NCBI RefSeq assembly: GCF_014851585.1
Contig: NZ_JACVAB010000002.1
Coordinates: 496,001 to 560,000 of the forward strand
DNA: 64,000 nt
Source: Agrobacterium sp. AGB01
Lineage (GTDB): Bacteria > Pseudomonadota > Alphaproteobacteria > Rhizobiales > Rhizobiaceae
Direction of reading: 5' to 3'
The notes beneath the pieces were generated by a model. It searched no databases. It saw only the letters and a list, made by a program, of their open reading frames with translations, and was not told the DNA's origin. A program made the translations under genes and the position numbers. Within the stretch, counting starts at the first letter, position 1, and each line of letters starts with the position of its first letter. Below, piece after piece: positions 1-8,824 of this stretch.

Positions 1-260
1 TGGATTGCGTATAAAACCATCAAAAATGCGTTGGTAAACAATCCGGCTTTGCTAATATTGCTTCACGTGTCGAGGTTGTAATTTCGTGATTCGGCCATCA
101 AACACGGCTCACTTTCAACTACTTGTGGAATAAGGACTTTTTGGTCCTTGGACTGACTTTGGAAATGCCGAAAATGTGAATTCCGGTGTTCGAGACGTGT
201 CTTCGCGACGGGTTTACGAAGAGCTATCGAGCGGAAATAAATCCAACAGGGGCATCCTTC

Positions 261-650
261 ATGGCAATCTTCGACAATCTCTCCAAATACCGGCCTTATG
301 GCCTTGCTGCTCTTCGCATTATCGTTGCCCTGCTGTTTATTCAGCATGGTACACAGAAACTATTCGGCTTTCCCGCGTCCCAGATGGAAGGTTCGCTACC
401 ACCGCTTTTGATGGTTGCAGCACTTCTTGAACTGGTTGGCGGTATTCTGATTTTGGTCGGGCTTTTCACACGTCCCGTTGCTTTCATTCTGTCCGGTCAG
501 ATGGCTGTGGCCTACTTCATGGCCCATGCCCCATCGAGCTTTTTCCCGGCGTTGAACGGTGGCGATGCGGCAATCCTTTTCTGCTTTGTGTTTCTTTACA
601 TGGCCCTGTCGGGTCCCGGTGCCTTCTCCCTGGATGAACGGCGCGGCTGA
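261..650 (+). CDS. DoxX family inner-membrane protein
   Basis: A 129-residue protein with about four hydrophobic segments and the DoxX-type 'FIQHGTQKLFG' motif near residues 23-33. The family sits in the cytoplasmic membrane and has been linked to redox or thiol-stress functions, but the role of this member is not known. I chose the ATG at 261 because an AGGGG-like ribosome site lies about 7 bases upstream; the longer reading frame from 186 adds a tail with no membrane-protein character. It is monocistronic and followed directly by a strong terminator. Confidence 0.85.
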   Translation: MAIFDNLSKYRPYGLAALRIIVALLFIQHGTQKLFGFPASQMEGSLPPLLMVAALLELVGGILILVGLFTRPVAFILSGQMAVAYFMAHAPSSFFPALNGGDAAILFCFVFLYMALSGPGAFSLDERRG

Positions 651-691
651 CCTGCCTTAAACGGCATCGCCTGCAGCGGTTTGACAACAGG

Positions 692-717
692 CCCGCATGG
701 TTTTCCATGCGGGTTTT
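692..717 (+). terminator. Rho-independent terminator after doxX
   Basis: Nine-base perfect stem CCCGCATGG/CCATGCGGG with a TTTT loop, followed by a run of five T on the plus strand. Confidence 0.9.
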
Positions 718-814
718 TCGTATCCGGTTTTTTTCGAAACTTCGGTGAGCGCCGAAACATCAAGTCTGCGCTTGGCCCTAGAAGGATGGCATTCATTCAG
801 ACAGGGAATCGGTT

Positions 815-1723
815 GTGATCAATAAAAACAGTCTTCTTCGAGAGCTCGCACTTCTGGCCTTGTTGTCCACACTCTGGGGCGCCTCCTATACGTTCATCAA
901 GATCGGGGTGGAGACAATACCGCCGATTACTCTAATCGCCGCCAGAACTTTAATTGCCGGCATGGTTCTTCTTGCTGTCCTTTATCTGCGTGGTGTGCGT
1001 CTACCAAAGGACAGGGCCGTTTGGCGAAGGTTCATTATTCAGGCCTGCCTTAACAGCGCCGTTCCCTTTACGCTGATTGCCTGGGCTGAACAGACCATTG
1101 ATGCGGGCCTCGCCGTGATCCTCAATTCGACAACGCCAATCTTCACGCTGCTGTTGACGGCTTTCGTCACGCGACACGAAATCGTCACCGGACGCAAACT
1201 GTTCGGTATCATTGTCGGTATGACGGGAACGTGCCTGATCATCGGCGTGCAGGCGCTTTCCGGCCTGGGGGACGCGTTGTGGGCGCAGCTGGCGGTGATT
1301 GTTGCGACCATGTGTTACGGCGCTGCAGCCATTTTCGGCAAGGGGTTCAAAGGTTTTGATCCGATGATACCAGCCGCAGGTTCTCTTATCTGTGGCGCGG
1401 TGATGCTGGTGCCACTCAGTATTGCCGTTGATCACCCATGGACCTTGCATCCCTCATTGCATTCCATTCTGGCATTGCTGGGGCTGTCGGTGTTTTCCAC
1501 GGCTGTCGCCTTCATCATTTATTTCCGGCTGATGCAGACGCTTGGCTCCGTTGGTGCAACGTCACAGGCCTATTTGCGTGTGCCAGTTGGTGTTGTGGTT
1601 GGCATGATCTTTCTGGGAGAAATGCCAACGGCTGAGGCATGGATTGGTATGGTGTGCGTACTGGTCGGTGTGATTGCGATGACACTGCCCAAACGCCAGC
1701 CTCGTCCCGCTCAAGAGGCTTGA
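815..1723 (+). CDS. EamA/DMT-family transporter
   Basis: A 302-residue protein with about ten hydrophobic helices in two repeated EamA halves; 'LLSTLWGASYTFIKIG' near the start and the P-loop-free basic C-tail are typical. The drug/metabolite transporter superfamily exports amino acids, metabolites or drugs across the inner membrane; the substrate cannot be read from sequence. The start is GTG at 815 with AGGGA about 8 bases upstream. It stands alone between two terminators. Confidence 0.85.
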   Translation: MINKNSLLRELALLALLSTLWGASYTFIKIGVETIPPITLIAARTLIAGMVLLAVLYLRGVRLPKDRAVWRRFIIQACLNSAVPFTLIAWAEQTIDAGLAVILNSTTPIFTLLLTAFVTRHEIVTGRKLFGIIVGMTGTCLIIGVQALSGLGDALWAQLAVIVATMCYGAAAIFGKGFKGFDPMIPAAGSLICGAVMLVPLSIAVDHPWTLHPSLHSILALLGLSVFSTAVAFIIYFRLMQTLGSVGATSQAYLRVPVGVVVGMIFLGEMPTAEAWIGMVCVLVGVIAMTLPKRQPRPAQEA

Positions 1724-1730
1724 AAACAAG

Positions 1731-1765
1731 AAAAGCCCGGCAGGTGAGGCACCTGCCGGGCTTTT
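1731..1765. terminator. Bidirectional terminator
   Basis: Perfect 15-base arms (AAAAGCCCGGCAGGT and its complement) around a GAGGC loop. The A-run at one end and T-run at the other let it serve both the EamA gene (plus) and the convergent helicase gene (minus). Confidence 0.9.
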
Positions 1766-1823
1766 AAACTACTCAAATCCAATTGCAGGGTCTGTCACGA
1801 ACGACGCCCCACGACGGGATTAA

Positions 1824-3353
1824 TTAGCGAGTGCGACCGCGGTTGCCACCATTACCGGAGGCGCGCTTTTCACCAGCGTTGCCGCCGGCTGGAGAATGAC
1901 GATTTGCACCTGGCTTGCGGGCCGGACGGTTGACGCGCTTCTTGGAAGGACCACCGGGTCTGCCGGTTTCACCTTCTACCTGCTTGACGCGCTTGAAATC
2001 GGACGTGACTTCCAGATCGTTGTCGCGCTCTGCAGGAGTGAATTCGCCAGCGCGCTGCCCGCGGAAATCGCCGTTACGACGTCCGCCGTTGCGCTGAGCA
2101 CCACCTTCGCGATGACCACGATCATTACGCTCGCCATGGCCGCGTTCTGCGCCACCCTGACGGCGCGGACCGCCATTATTGCGGTTGCGATTGTCGCCAC
2201 GAGTCGGGCTCGCAAGAACCTGAGGCCGTTCGCCAGATGCAACAGTAATATCAATGTTCATCAGGCGTTCGATGTCCCGCAGCAAACGGGTTTCGTCCGG
2301 TGCGCAGAAGGCGATTGCAATACCGTCACGACCAGCACGAGCTGTACGGCCAATACGGTGAACGTATGCATCCGGTACTTCTGGGAGGTCATAGTTGAAG
2401 ACGTGGGTAACGGCTGGAATGTCGATACCGCGAGCTGCGACGTCGGTTGCGACGAGAACCTTGACTTCGCCGTCCTTGAAGCCCTTCAACGCACGTTCAC
2501 GCTGGCCTTGGCTCTTGTTACCGTGAATAGAGGCAACCTTGAAGCCAATATGCTCCAGATGCTTGGATAGCTTTTCAGCGCCATGCTTGGTGCGAAGGAA
2601 CACGATAGCGCGGCCATCCGGGTTTTCGTTGAGCGACTTCTTGAGAAGTTCGGTCTTGTCGTTCTTGCCGGCAACGAAGTGAACATACTGTTCCACCTTG
2701 TCGGCAGCCTTGCCGGGAGGTGTGACTTCAACGGTTACCGGGTTGGTCAGATAGGCGCCAGCCAGATCGGCAATTGCCTTTGGCATGGTTGCCGAAAACA
2801 GCAGTGTGTGACGCTTCGATGGAACCATACGCGAAATCTTGCGCAGGTCGTGAATGAAGCCAAGGTCCAGCATCTGGTCAGCTTCATCGAGTACAAGGTG
2901 GGTTACCTTGGACAAGCTGATTGCGTTGCGTGCAATGAGATCGAGCAGACGGCCCGGTGTTGCCACCAGAATGTCAGTGCCCTTTTCAAGCTGCAGCTGC
3001 TGCTTGTTGATCGATGCACCACCAACAACCTGGTTGATGCGCAGTGGGGTCTTTCGCACGAAGGAGCGCAGGCTTTCACCGATCTGGTTTACCAGTTCGC
3101 GAGTTGGCGCGAGGATGAGGGTGCGGGTTGTGCGATTTGCCGGACGATCCGCATGCTTCTGCAGCATTTCGATGATTGGCAGACCAAAAGCTGCCGTTTT
3201 TCCGGTGCCGGTCTGTGCAAGACCGATCATGTCGCGACCTTCCAGCAGCAGCGGTATTGCTTTTGCCTGAATTGGGGTCGGAGTGGTGTAGCCGAGCTGG
3301 GTAACAGCGGCCACGAGCTTTTCGGATAGGCCTAGTTCGTTAAAACTGGTCAA
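1824..3353 (-). CDS. rhlE: DEAD-box ATP-dependent RNA helicase, RhlE type
   Basis: A 509-residue helicase. Visible motifs are the Q-motif region (TPIQ), motif I AQTGTGKT (lysine about 52), PTRELVNQ, TPGRLLD, DEAD, SAT and HRIGRTARAGR, followed by a basic Gly/Arg/Asn-rich tail of about 130 residues that probably binds RNA. RhlE enzymes remodel ribosome precursors and take part in mRNA decay and cold adaptation. I chose the TTG at 3353 because GAAAGG lies 8 bases upstream and the conserved domain begins at 'TSFNELGLS'. The frame is open to 3587, but those extra residues look non-conserved and overlap a strong RNA hairpin. Confidence 0.88.
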   Translation of the reverse strand: MTSFNELGLSEKLVAAVTQLGYTTPTPIQAKAIPLLLEGRDMIGLAQTGTGKTAAFGLPIIEMLQKHADRPANRTTRTLILAPTRELVNQIGESLRSFVRKTPLRINQVVGGASINKQQLQLEKGTDILVATPGRLLDLIARNAISLSKVTHLVLDEADQMLDLGFIHDLRKISRMVPSKRHTLLFSATMPKAIADLAGAYLTNPVTVEVTPPGKAADKVEQYVHFVAGKNDKTELLKKSLNENPDGRAIVFLRTKHGAEKLSKHLEHIGFKVASIHGNKSQGQRERALKGFKDGEVKVLVATDVAARGIDIPAVTHVFNYDLPEVPDAYVHRIGRTARAGRDGIAIAFCAPDETRLLRDIERLMNIDITVASGERPQVLASPTRGDNRNRNNGGPRRQGGAERGHGERNDRGHREGGAQRNGGRRNGDFRGQRAGEFTPAERDNDLEVTSDFKRVKQVEGETGRPGGPSKKRVNRPARKPGANRHSPAGGNAGEKRASGNGGNRGRTR

Positions 3354-3370
3354 TAAAATAACCTTTCGGG

Positions 3371-3422
3371 GCGCCAAAACGCTGTCGCCGGAACAGCCCA
3401 TGCTGTCCGGTTGTCTTGGCGT
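3371..3422 (-). promoter_or_regulatory. Structured 5' leader hairpin of rhlE
   Basis: Just upstream of the rhlE ribosome site, the outer arms CGCCAA/TTGGCG (3372-3377, 3416-3421) enclose an inner stem CCGGAACAG/CTGTCCGG (3388-3396, 3403-3410, one bulged A). In the minus-strand transcript this could fold into a long interrupted hairpin that controls helicase translation. Function is inferred. Confidence 0.45.
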
Positions 3423-3757
3423 CAAGAACCCCGCGTGAATTGGGAACTTGTGGGTTGGAATGACTTTCTGCGCGTTAAGTGCGGTCACGAAGACCATCTG
3501 CTTGCTATATGCGCTTTTCCTTCCTGCGCTTAAATCGTATGCGTCATGCAGCTCACGCGGCTGCCGGAAGGTGAAAGCAGTGTGCATTTGGGCTCTTCAA
3601 GACCAAAAGTCAAGCAATTGTTTCTGGATAAGCTATCTGGGACCTATTCTCAGGGACTACTTTACCCTTTGAACATCTTTTCAGTTATATACATTTTTAT
3701 TAAATTTAATCTGTTTATCCAGCTGCTGGTTCTGGCCATCCTGCATATCAATCCATA

Positions 3758-3803
3758 GATTCAATGGAATTGCGCAATCCGTGTGGGATTGATTCGATGG
3801 AAT
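3758..3803 (+). repeat. Direct repeat flanking a palindrome upstream of the kinase gene
   Basis: GATTCAATGGAAT (3758-3770) recurs as GATTCGATGGAAT (3791-3803), 12 of 13 identical and 33 bases apart, about three helical turns. The perfect palindrome ATTGCGCAAT (3769-3778) lies between them. It could be a binding site for a regulator of the hybrid kinase gene. Confidence 0.4.
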
Positions 3804-3841
3804 AAGGCTGGTTGTGATTGTAGTGACCGAACGAGGGCTTA

Positions 3842-6800
3842 TTGGTGAGCACTAACGGCGAATTGCTGGCGATGGCGTGTGAAGGGATCCGCGACCTGGA
3901 TCTTCCTGCGTGCATCAAGGACAGCGAATTGCGCTATGTTGCCGTCAATGAGGCTTACGCCCGTTTTATCGGCAGACCTCCCCAGGACTTTCCCGGAAAG
4001 GGAACATACGAACTGTCTGGTAATCCAAGCGATATTGATCGCGAGGATAAGGAACGTCGTTCTCTGGTTTTCGCGACAGAAGAAATAGCGGCCTGCCAAG
4101 GTGCAGTTTCGCTCGGCCGTCACGCCATTCGTTGTGAACGTTTCATCGCCGATGACGGTGCCATGTTCCTCTACGAAGTGTTTGAGAACATGCCTGCTTT
4201 CGAGTTGGAAACGCTTGGGCGGCATGAGGCTGAAATTCTGGTCGGCAGCGGTGTTCTTGACCTGATCGATGTCGGCATTTGCATTTACAGCCGAGAAAAC
4301 CGTCTGCTGTATCACAATGCTCGGCTGTCTGATTTCTATCGGATGATCGATCTGGAATTGAAACCAGGCATGCGCCTCTCGGAAGTGCAGGGCGCTATCT
4401 ATGACCATGCCGCCAATAACGGTGAAGAGGGTGTCAGCCGAGATCCGGCTGCCCGGCGTGCCTGGCTGAACGATCGGCTCGAAAAATACAATCTGCCCTA
4501 TTTCGAATCCACTGAGCAGTTGTGTGATGGCAGTTGGTTGCGTCAGGTCAACAAACGGCTCGAAAGCGGTTTGCTGGTGTGTCTGCGCGTCGATGTGACC
4601 GAGTTCAAGGCGCATGAGGTTTTGCTGAGCCGCCACATCCGCGAAACATGGCTCTATCGCGAAGCTCTGGAAGAACTTCCGGTTCCGGTATTTCTACGTG
4701 ACAGCGATCGCCGCCTGACCTTCATCAATGCTGCCTATGAACGTCTGCTGGGCGGTGACCGCCGCAGGTTCATCGGTCGGACTGCGGAAGACATGTTCCC
4801 GGAAATGCGTGAGGCATTTCGCAACGAGGATGAAGAGGTTCTGTTAAGCGGAACCGCCTTGCAAAAGGAAGAAACTATTTCCTTCCATGGCGAAGGTCAG
4901 GCCGTACCCGTCATCACCCGTCTTGGCCGGATTGTGACACCTGATGACGAACGTTATCTGGTTGGCTCCATCACTGATGTTTCTGTGCTGAAAGACCGCG
5001 AAACGCGGATCGTGCAGGCGCAAAAAGAGACCGAAGCCCTGCATGCAGAACTGGAAGGCATTCTTGCCTCTCTGCCTGTTGGTGTTCTGTTGCTTGGCCC
5101 GGAACTGGTCATCGAATACGCCAACAAGTCCTTCTATCAGACACTGGATACCCGTGCCACAGTCGATCTGGTTGGTATGAGCTACCGTGATTTTCTGGAG
5201 ATGACCTTCCGGGAAGAGATTTACGATTACGGCAGCAAGTCCTTTGATGAGGTCTACTCCAACCGTATCGCACGTTTACAAGTACCTGATCAGTTTGAGC
5301 CGCTGGAAATGCGCAGCGTCTCTGGCAAGGTCACGGTTATCTCTGCTGCCCGCATCGCCGGCGGCAAGGTGTTGATCACCTACACCGACGTGACAAGCGT
5401 GCGTGAGCGCGACAATGAAATCAGTCTGGCAAGGGCCGAGCTGGCACGTGTCGGTGAATATATGCAGGAAGCCACCCGCGCGATGGCGCAGGGTCTTTTG
5501 CTGATCGAGAATGGCGTTATCATAACCTCCAATGATGCGTTGCCTCGTATGCTCGATGTACCGACCAGCTATTTCGAGCCGGGTCAGGACTGGGCGGACA
5601 TGTTTGCCTTCTGTGCGCAACGGGGCGATTTCGGCGGTCCGGAGGAGGCGTCCGCAATGCTTGCCACCTGGCGGGGCAATGTTACCAATGCAAAGCCGTT
5701 TACATGGTTGTTCCAACGTGCCAACAACAGTTGGTTTAATCTCGAAGCGACGATCAGTTCCACTGGTTACTGGGTCATCACCGTAACCGATGTGACGGAG
5801 ATGAAGCGCCGTGAGGCCGAGCTAGAGCGGTTGGTGCAGAGAGCGGAAGCCGCTGACCGCGCCAAGTCCGAGTTCCTGGCCAATATGAGCCATGAGATCC
5901 GTACGCCGATGAACGGTGTGCTTGGCATGGCGGAGTTGCTTGCCAAATCCGATCTCGATACCCGCCAGAAAACCTTTACCGATGTCATCGTCAAATCCGG
6001 CAATGCGCTGCTGACAATCATCAACGACATCCTCGATTTCTCTAAGATCGATGCCGGTCAGATGAAGTTACGCAAGGTGCTTTTCGATCCAGTTGAAGCG
6101 GTTGAGGATGTTGCCTCGCTGTTGTCATCCACGGCGTCGGAAAAAGACATCGAGCTTGCCATCCGCATTGATCCTTCCGTGCAGCACATGGTGGTGAGTG
6201 ATGCCGGCCGTTTTCGGCAGATCATTACCAATCTGGTTGGCAATGCCGTCAAATTCACCGAAACTGGTTACGTGTTGATCGAGCTTGCCGAACAGACGCT
6301 GGAGGCGGGTGAGGTTCTGCTGACCATTAAGGTTCAGGACACCGGCATCGGTATTCCCGCCGACAAGCTGGCGTCGATTTTCGATAAGTTCAGCCAGGTG
6401 GATTCTTCGTCCACCAGAAGACACGAAGGCACCGGACTTGGTCTTGCCATTACCGTTGGTCTGGTCGGTATTTTTGCAGGATCGATCAACGTCGAAAGTG
6501 CTGTCGGGCAGGGGACGCTGTTCACCATCAAGTTGCCGCTTGAGGCGGCAGCACTGCGCGGCAACAAGACCATAACGCTTCCGGCCGGTGATCTTGGCGG
6601 TGCACGCGTGCTGGTGATCGACGACAATGAAATCAACCGCCAGATCCTCAGCGAACAGTTGTCGCAATGGGGTTACGACAGCTATGCCGCCGAAAGTGGT
6701 GCGGCTGGTCTGGCGATCATTCAGCAGGCCGCCGAAATTGGTTTCGTCATCGATACTGTCATTCTTGACTATCACATGCCCGTTATGAACGGCATCGATG

Positions 6801-7519
6801 TCGCTCGGCAAATCCGTTCGGACGACCGTTTGCAGGATATGGGCATCGTTTTCCTGACCTCTATGGATATGGTGGTCGGTGATGACAGTCTCCTGAACGA
6901 TATGAATGTTCAGGCACATCTGATGAAGCCGGCCCGCGCTAAGCTGCTGCGCTCCACCCTTGGCGAAATCGTGCGTGCATCGCGCCTGCAACGGCGTGGA
7001 CGCATGCTGACGAGACGCCAGGAAACAGTCACAGATGCACCTGCGGCGCCTGCCTCGTCGAAGCCAGAGTCACGTAAGCCGCTGACGAAGGTTGTTCGGC
7101 CGGTCGTTGCCTCCACTCTCGATGTGCTTGTGGCTGAAGACAATGATGTCAACCAGATTGTATTTTCACAAATCCTGCAGGGCACCGGTTTGCGGTTCCA
7201 GATTGTCAATAATGGAAAAAAAGCCGTCGCGGCATGGGAGGAGCATAATCCGGCAGTGATCTTGATGGACGTGTCTATGCCTGTCATGAATGGTCATCAG
7301 GCCACGCAGCTTATTCGCGAACGCGAAGAAGAGGCTGGTGATGGGCGACATGTGCCGATTGTTGGGGTGACTGCGCATGCGCAGGAAAGCGACCGCGAAC
7401 GCTGCCTCGAAGTTGGCATGGATGATTATGTCTCCAAGCCGATTAGCCCTGAATTGCTGGAAGCGAAGCTGAAGCAGTGGCTGGGTGAGGATGCGATCCC
7501 GCGGGCTGGAGCTATCTAA
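3842..7519 (+). CDS. Cytoplasmic multi-PAS hybrid sensor histidine kinase with two receiver domains
   Basis: A 1225-residue protein with no membrane segment. In order I see about five PAS-like modules (near 18-105, 130-245, 270-385, 405-520, 540-655), a short coiled coil, HisKA with phospho-acceptor His684 in 'SHEIRTPMNG', a HATPase domain with NLVGNAVKFT, DTGIGI and GTGLGL, then receiver 1 with Asp976 in 'LDYHMPVMNG' and receiver 2 with Asp1143 in 'MDVSMPVMNG'. It should autophosphorylate on an internal cue and pass phosphate along two receivers. No histidine phosphotransfer protein or output regulator lies beside it. Starts TTG 3842 and GTG 3845 are both possible, with CGAGGG upstream. Confidence 0.9.
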   Translation: MVSTNGELLAMACEGIRDLDLPACIKDSELRYVAVNEAYARFIGRPPQDFPGKGTYELSGNPSDIDREDKERRSLVFATEEIAACQGAVSLGRHAIRCERFIADDGAMFLYEVFENMPAFELETLGRHEAEILVGSGVLDLIDVGICIYSRENRLLYHNARLSDFYRMIDLELKPGMRLSEVQGAIYDHAANNGEEGVSRDPAARRAWLNDRLEKYNLPYFESTEQLCDGSWLRQVNKRLESGLLVCLRVDVTEFKAHEVLLSRHIRETWLYREALEELPVPVFLRDSDRRLTFINAAYERLLGGDRRRFIGRTAEDMFPEMREAFRNEDEEVLLSGTALQKEETISFHGEGQAVPVITRLGRIVTPDDERYLVGSITDVSVLKDRETRIVQAQKETEALHAELEGILASLPVGVLLLGPELVIEYANKSFYQTLDTRATVDLVGMSYRDFLEMTFREEIYDYGSKSFDEVYSNRIARLQVPDQFEPLEMRSVSGKVTVISAARIAGGKVLITYTDVTSVRERDNEISLARAELARVGEYMQEATRAMAQGLLLIENGVIITSNDALPRMLDVPTSYFEPGQDWADMFAFCAQRGDFGGPEEASAMLATWRGNVTNAKPFTWLFQRANNSWFNLEATISSTGYWVITVTDVTEMKRREAELERLVQRAEAADRAKSEFLANMSHEIRTPMNGVLGMAELLAKSDLDTRQKTFTDVIVKSGNALLTIINDILDFSKIDAGQMKLRKVLFDPVEAVEDVASLLSSTASEKDIELAIRIDPSVQHMVVSDAGRFRQIITNLVGNAVKFTETGYVLIELAEQTLEAGEVLLTIKVQDTGIGIPADKLASIFDKFSQVDSSSTRRHEGTGLGLAITVGLVGIFAGSINVESAVGQGTLFTIKLPLEAAALRGNKTITLPAGDLGGARVLVIDDNEINRQILSEQLSQWGYDSYAAESGAAGLAIIQQAAEIGFVIDTVILDYHMPVMNGIDVARQIRSDDRLQDMGIVFLTSMDMVVGDDSLLNDMNVQAHLMKPARAKLLRSTLGEIVRASRLQRRGRMLTRRQETVTDAPAAPASSKPESRKPLTKVVRPVVASTLDVLVAEDNDVNQIVFSQILQGTGLRFQIVNNGKKAVAAWEEHNPAVILMDVSMPVMNGHQATQLIREREEEAGDGRHVPIVGVTAHAQESDRERCLEVGMDDYVSKPISPELLEAKLKQWLGEDAIPRAGAI

Positions 7520-7580
7520 ACCTCAGCAGCTTTGATTTTCCGGTTTTTGATTGCTGGTAAAAACACCAGAGTCTTACGTC

Positions 7581-8765
7581 TTACCTGAACAGTTGAATGA
7601 CGTTTTCTGGCTGTGTGTTGGCGATCGACAGGGCCTGAATGCCTAGCTGTTGCTGTGTCTGCAGCGCCTTGAGCCGCGTGGACTGTTCATTCATGTCGGC
7701 GTCCACCAGACGGCCAATGCCACTGTCGATGGCGTCAGACAGTTTAGCCGCAAAGCCCGATTGAAGCTCAATGCGTTTTGACAGTGAACCGAATTTGCTG
7801 GCAGTTTCTGCCATGACGTTAAGTTGCCGGTCGACGTGATAGAGCAGCACGTCCATCATCCATTCTGGGTCCGCATCGGCACCAAGCACGACACCGCTAT
7901 AGAGGTCCAGTGCGGTGACATCGATTGTCATGATGCTCAGATTGGTCAGGTGCGCAAAATCTGATGTCGTGTTATTGTAATCGATATTTCCGCTCGCGTC
8001 TGTCGCCTTTACGAACAGACCGTTGAGGCGCGTGTAAAAGTCAGTTCCATCACTGTAAACGCCGTGATCGTTCAACTGCCAGCTTGAGCTGTAATGATAT
8101 GTTTCGAGATTTTGGGTTGTTTCTTCGCCACTGCGCGGTTCGATCCCGTCAAAAATGACACCCATATCGAGGATGCCCCAAGAGAGGCCGCTGGTGTTGC
8201 TGGACAAAAGCACGTCCCGCGAGGATGTCAGGAAGTCGACAGTCTTTACCGAGACGTTGCCGTTGGAGTCTCTGACAAACGAGCTGACGACTGTTTTTTT
8301 GTCCGTCAGGGGATAGGAATCATATGCGTCACTGTCAGCAGCAGTGCCGGTCATTTCTGCTTTCAGCAGACTTTCGCCAGCAAAGTTCGCGCCTTCGGCG
8401 ATGGAGCGTAGCTGATCCTGCAGTTGGGATATCTCGTCCTGGATTTTTCCCTTGTCGACCGAACCTTCTGTTGCTGTGACCAGCTTCTTCTTGATTTCTT
8501 TGACCACATCAATGGCCGCTTCCATGCCGGCGTAGGCGACATCTACTTTGGCTGCCCCTAGACCAAGTGCATCTTCTACTGCACTGATCGCGCCATTGTC
8601 GGAGCGCATGGTGGTGGCAATGGACCAGTAGGCAGCATTGTTTTCTGCCGAGCCGACGCGCAGACCACTTGCAACGGCTTCCTGAGTCGTCTGCATTTGC
8701 GAATTGATCGTGCGCAGTGTCGCAAGAGCAGATTGTGCGGCAATGTTGGTCAATATCGACGTCAT
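7581..8765 (-). CDS. Flagellin (downstream copy)
   Basis: A 394-residue flagellin. The N-terminal helix region (MTSILTN..., 'SGLRVGSAENNAAYWSIATTMRSDN') and the C-terminal region ('DADMNEQSTRLKALQTQQQLG') are strongly conserved rhizobial flagellin features. The middle, about residues 150-300, is variable and surface exposed. It polymerises into the flagellar filament after export by the flagellar type III system. It lies 59 bases downstream of a paralogue, and no other flagellar gene is in the window. The length fits the long rhizobial flagellins rather than the roughly 310-residue Agrobacterium FlaA-C, as I recall those sizes. Confidence 0.93.
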   Translation of the reverse strand: MTSILTNIAAQSALATLRTINSQMQTTQEAVASGLRVGSAENNAAYWSIATTMRSDNGAISAVEDALGLGAAKVDVAYAGMEAAIDVVKEIKKKLVTATEGSVDKGKIQDEISQLQDQLRSIAEGANFAGESLLKAEMTGTAADSDAYDSYPLTDKKTVVSSFVRDSNGNVSVKTVDFLTSSRDVLLSSNTSGLSWGILDMGVIFDGIEPRSGEETTQNLETYHYSSSWQLNDHGVYSDGTDFYTRLNGLFVKATDASGNIDYNNTTSDFAHLTNLSIMTIDVTALDLYSGVVLGADADPEWMMDVLLYHVDRQLNVMAETASKFGSLSKRIELQSGFAAKLSDAIDSGIGRLVDADMNEQSTRLKALQTQQQLGIQALSIANTQPENVIQLFR

Positions 8766-8824
8766 GGCGGTTCCGGAAGCGAAAATTGATGCCCGGTTTT
8801 GAGCCGGCGTCAGATTGGGTTGGA

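Larger units (their letters stand above)
3354..3841. other. Intergenic region between rhlE and the hybrid kinase
   Basis: 488 bases between divergent genes. It holds the rhlE leader hairpin on one side, an AT-rich stretch near 3660-3725 likely to contain promoters, and a repeat/palindrome block near 3758-3803 before the kinase. I see no convincing small gene. Confidence 0.6.

Noticed and set aside
3354..3587. N-terminal extension of RhlE by 78 residues
   Set aside because: The extension has no helicase character and overlaps a strong hairpin, and TTG 3353 has a well-placed ribosome site.
6125..6991. 288-codon minus-strand frame
   Set aside because: Antisense shadow of the hybrid kinase ATPase and receiver domains, with no ribosome site or recognisable motif.
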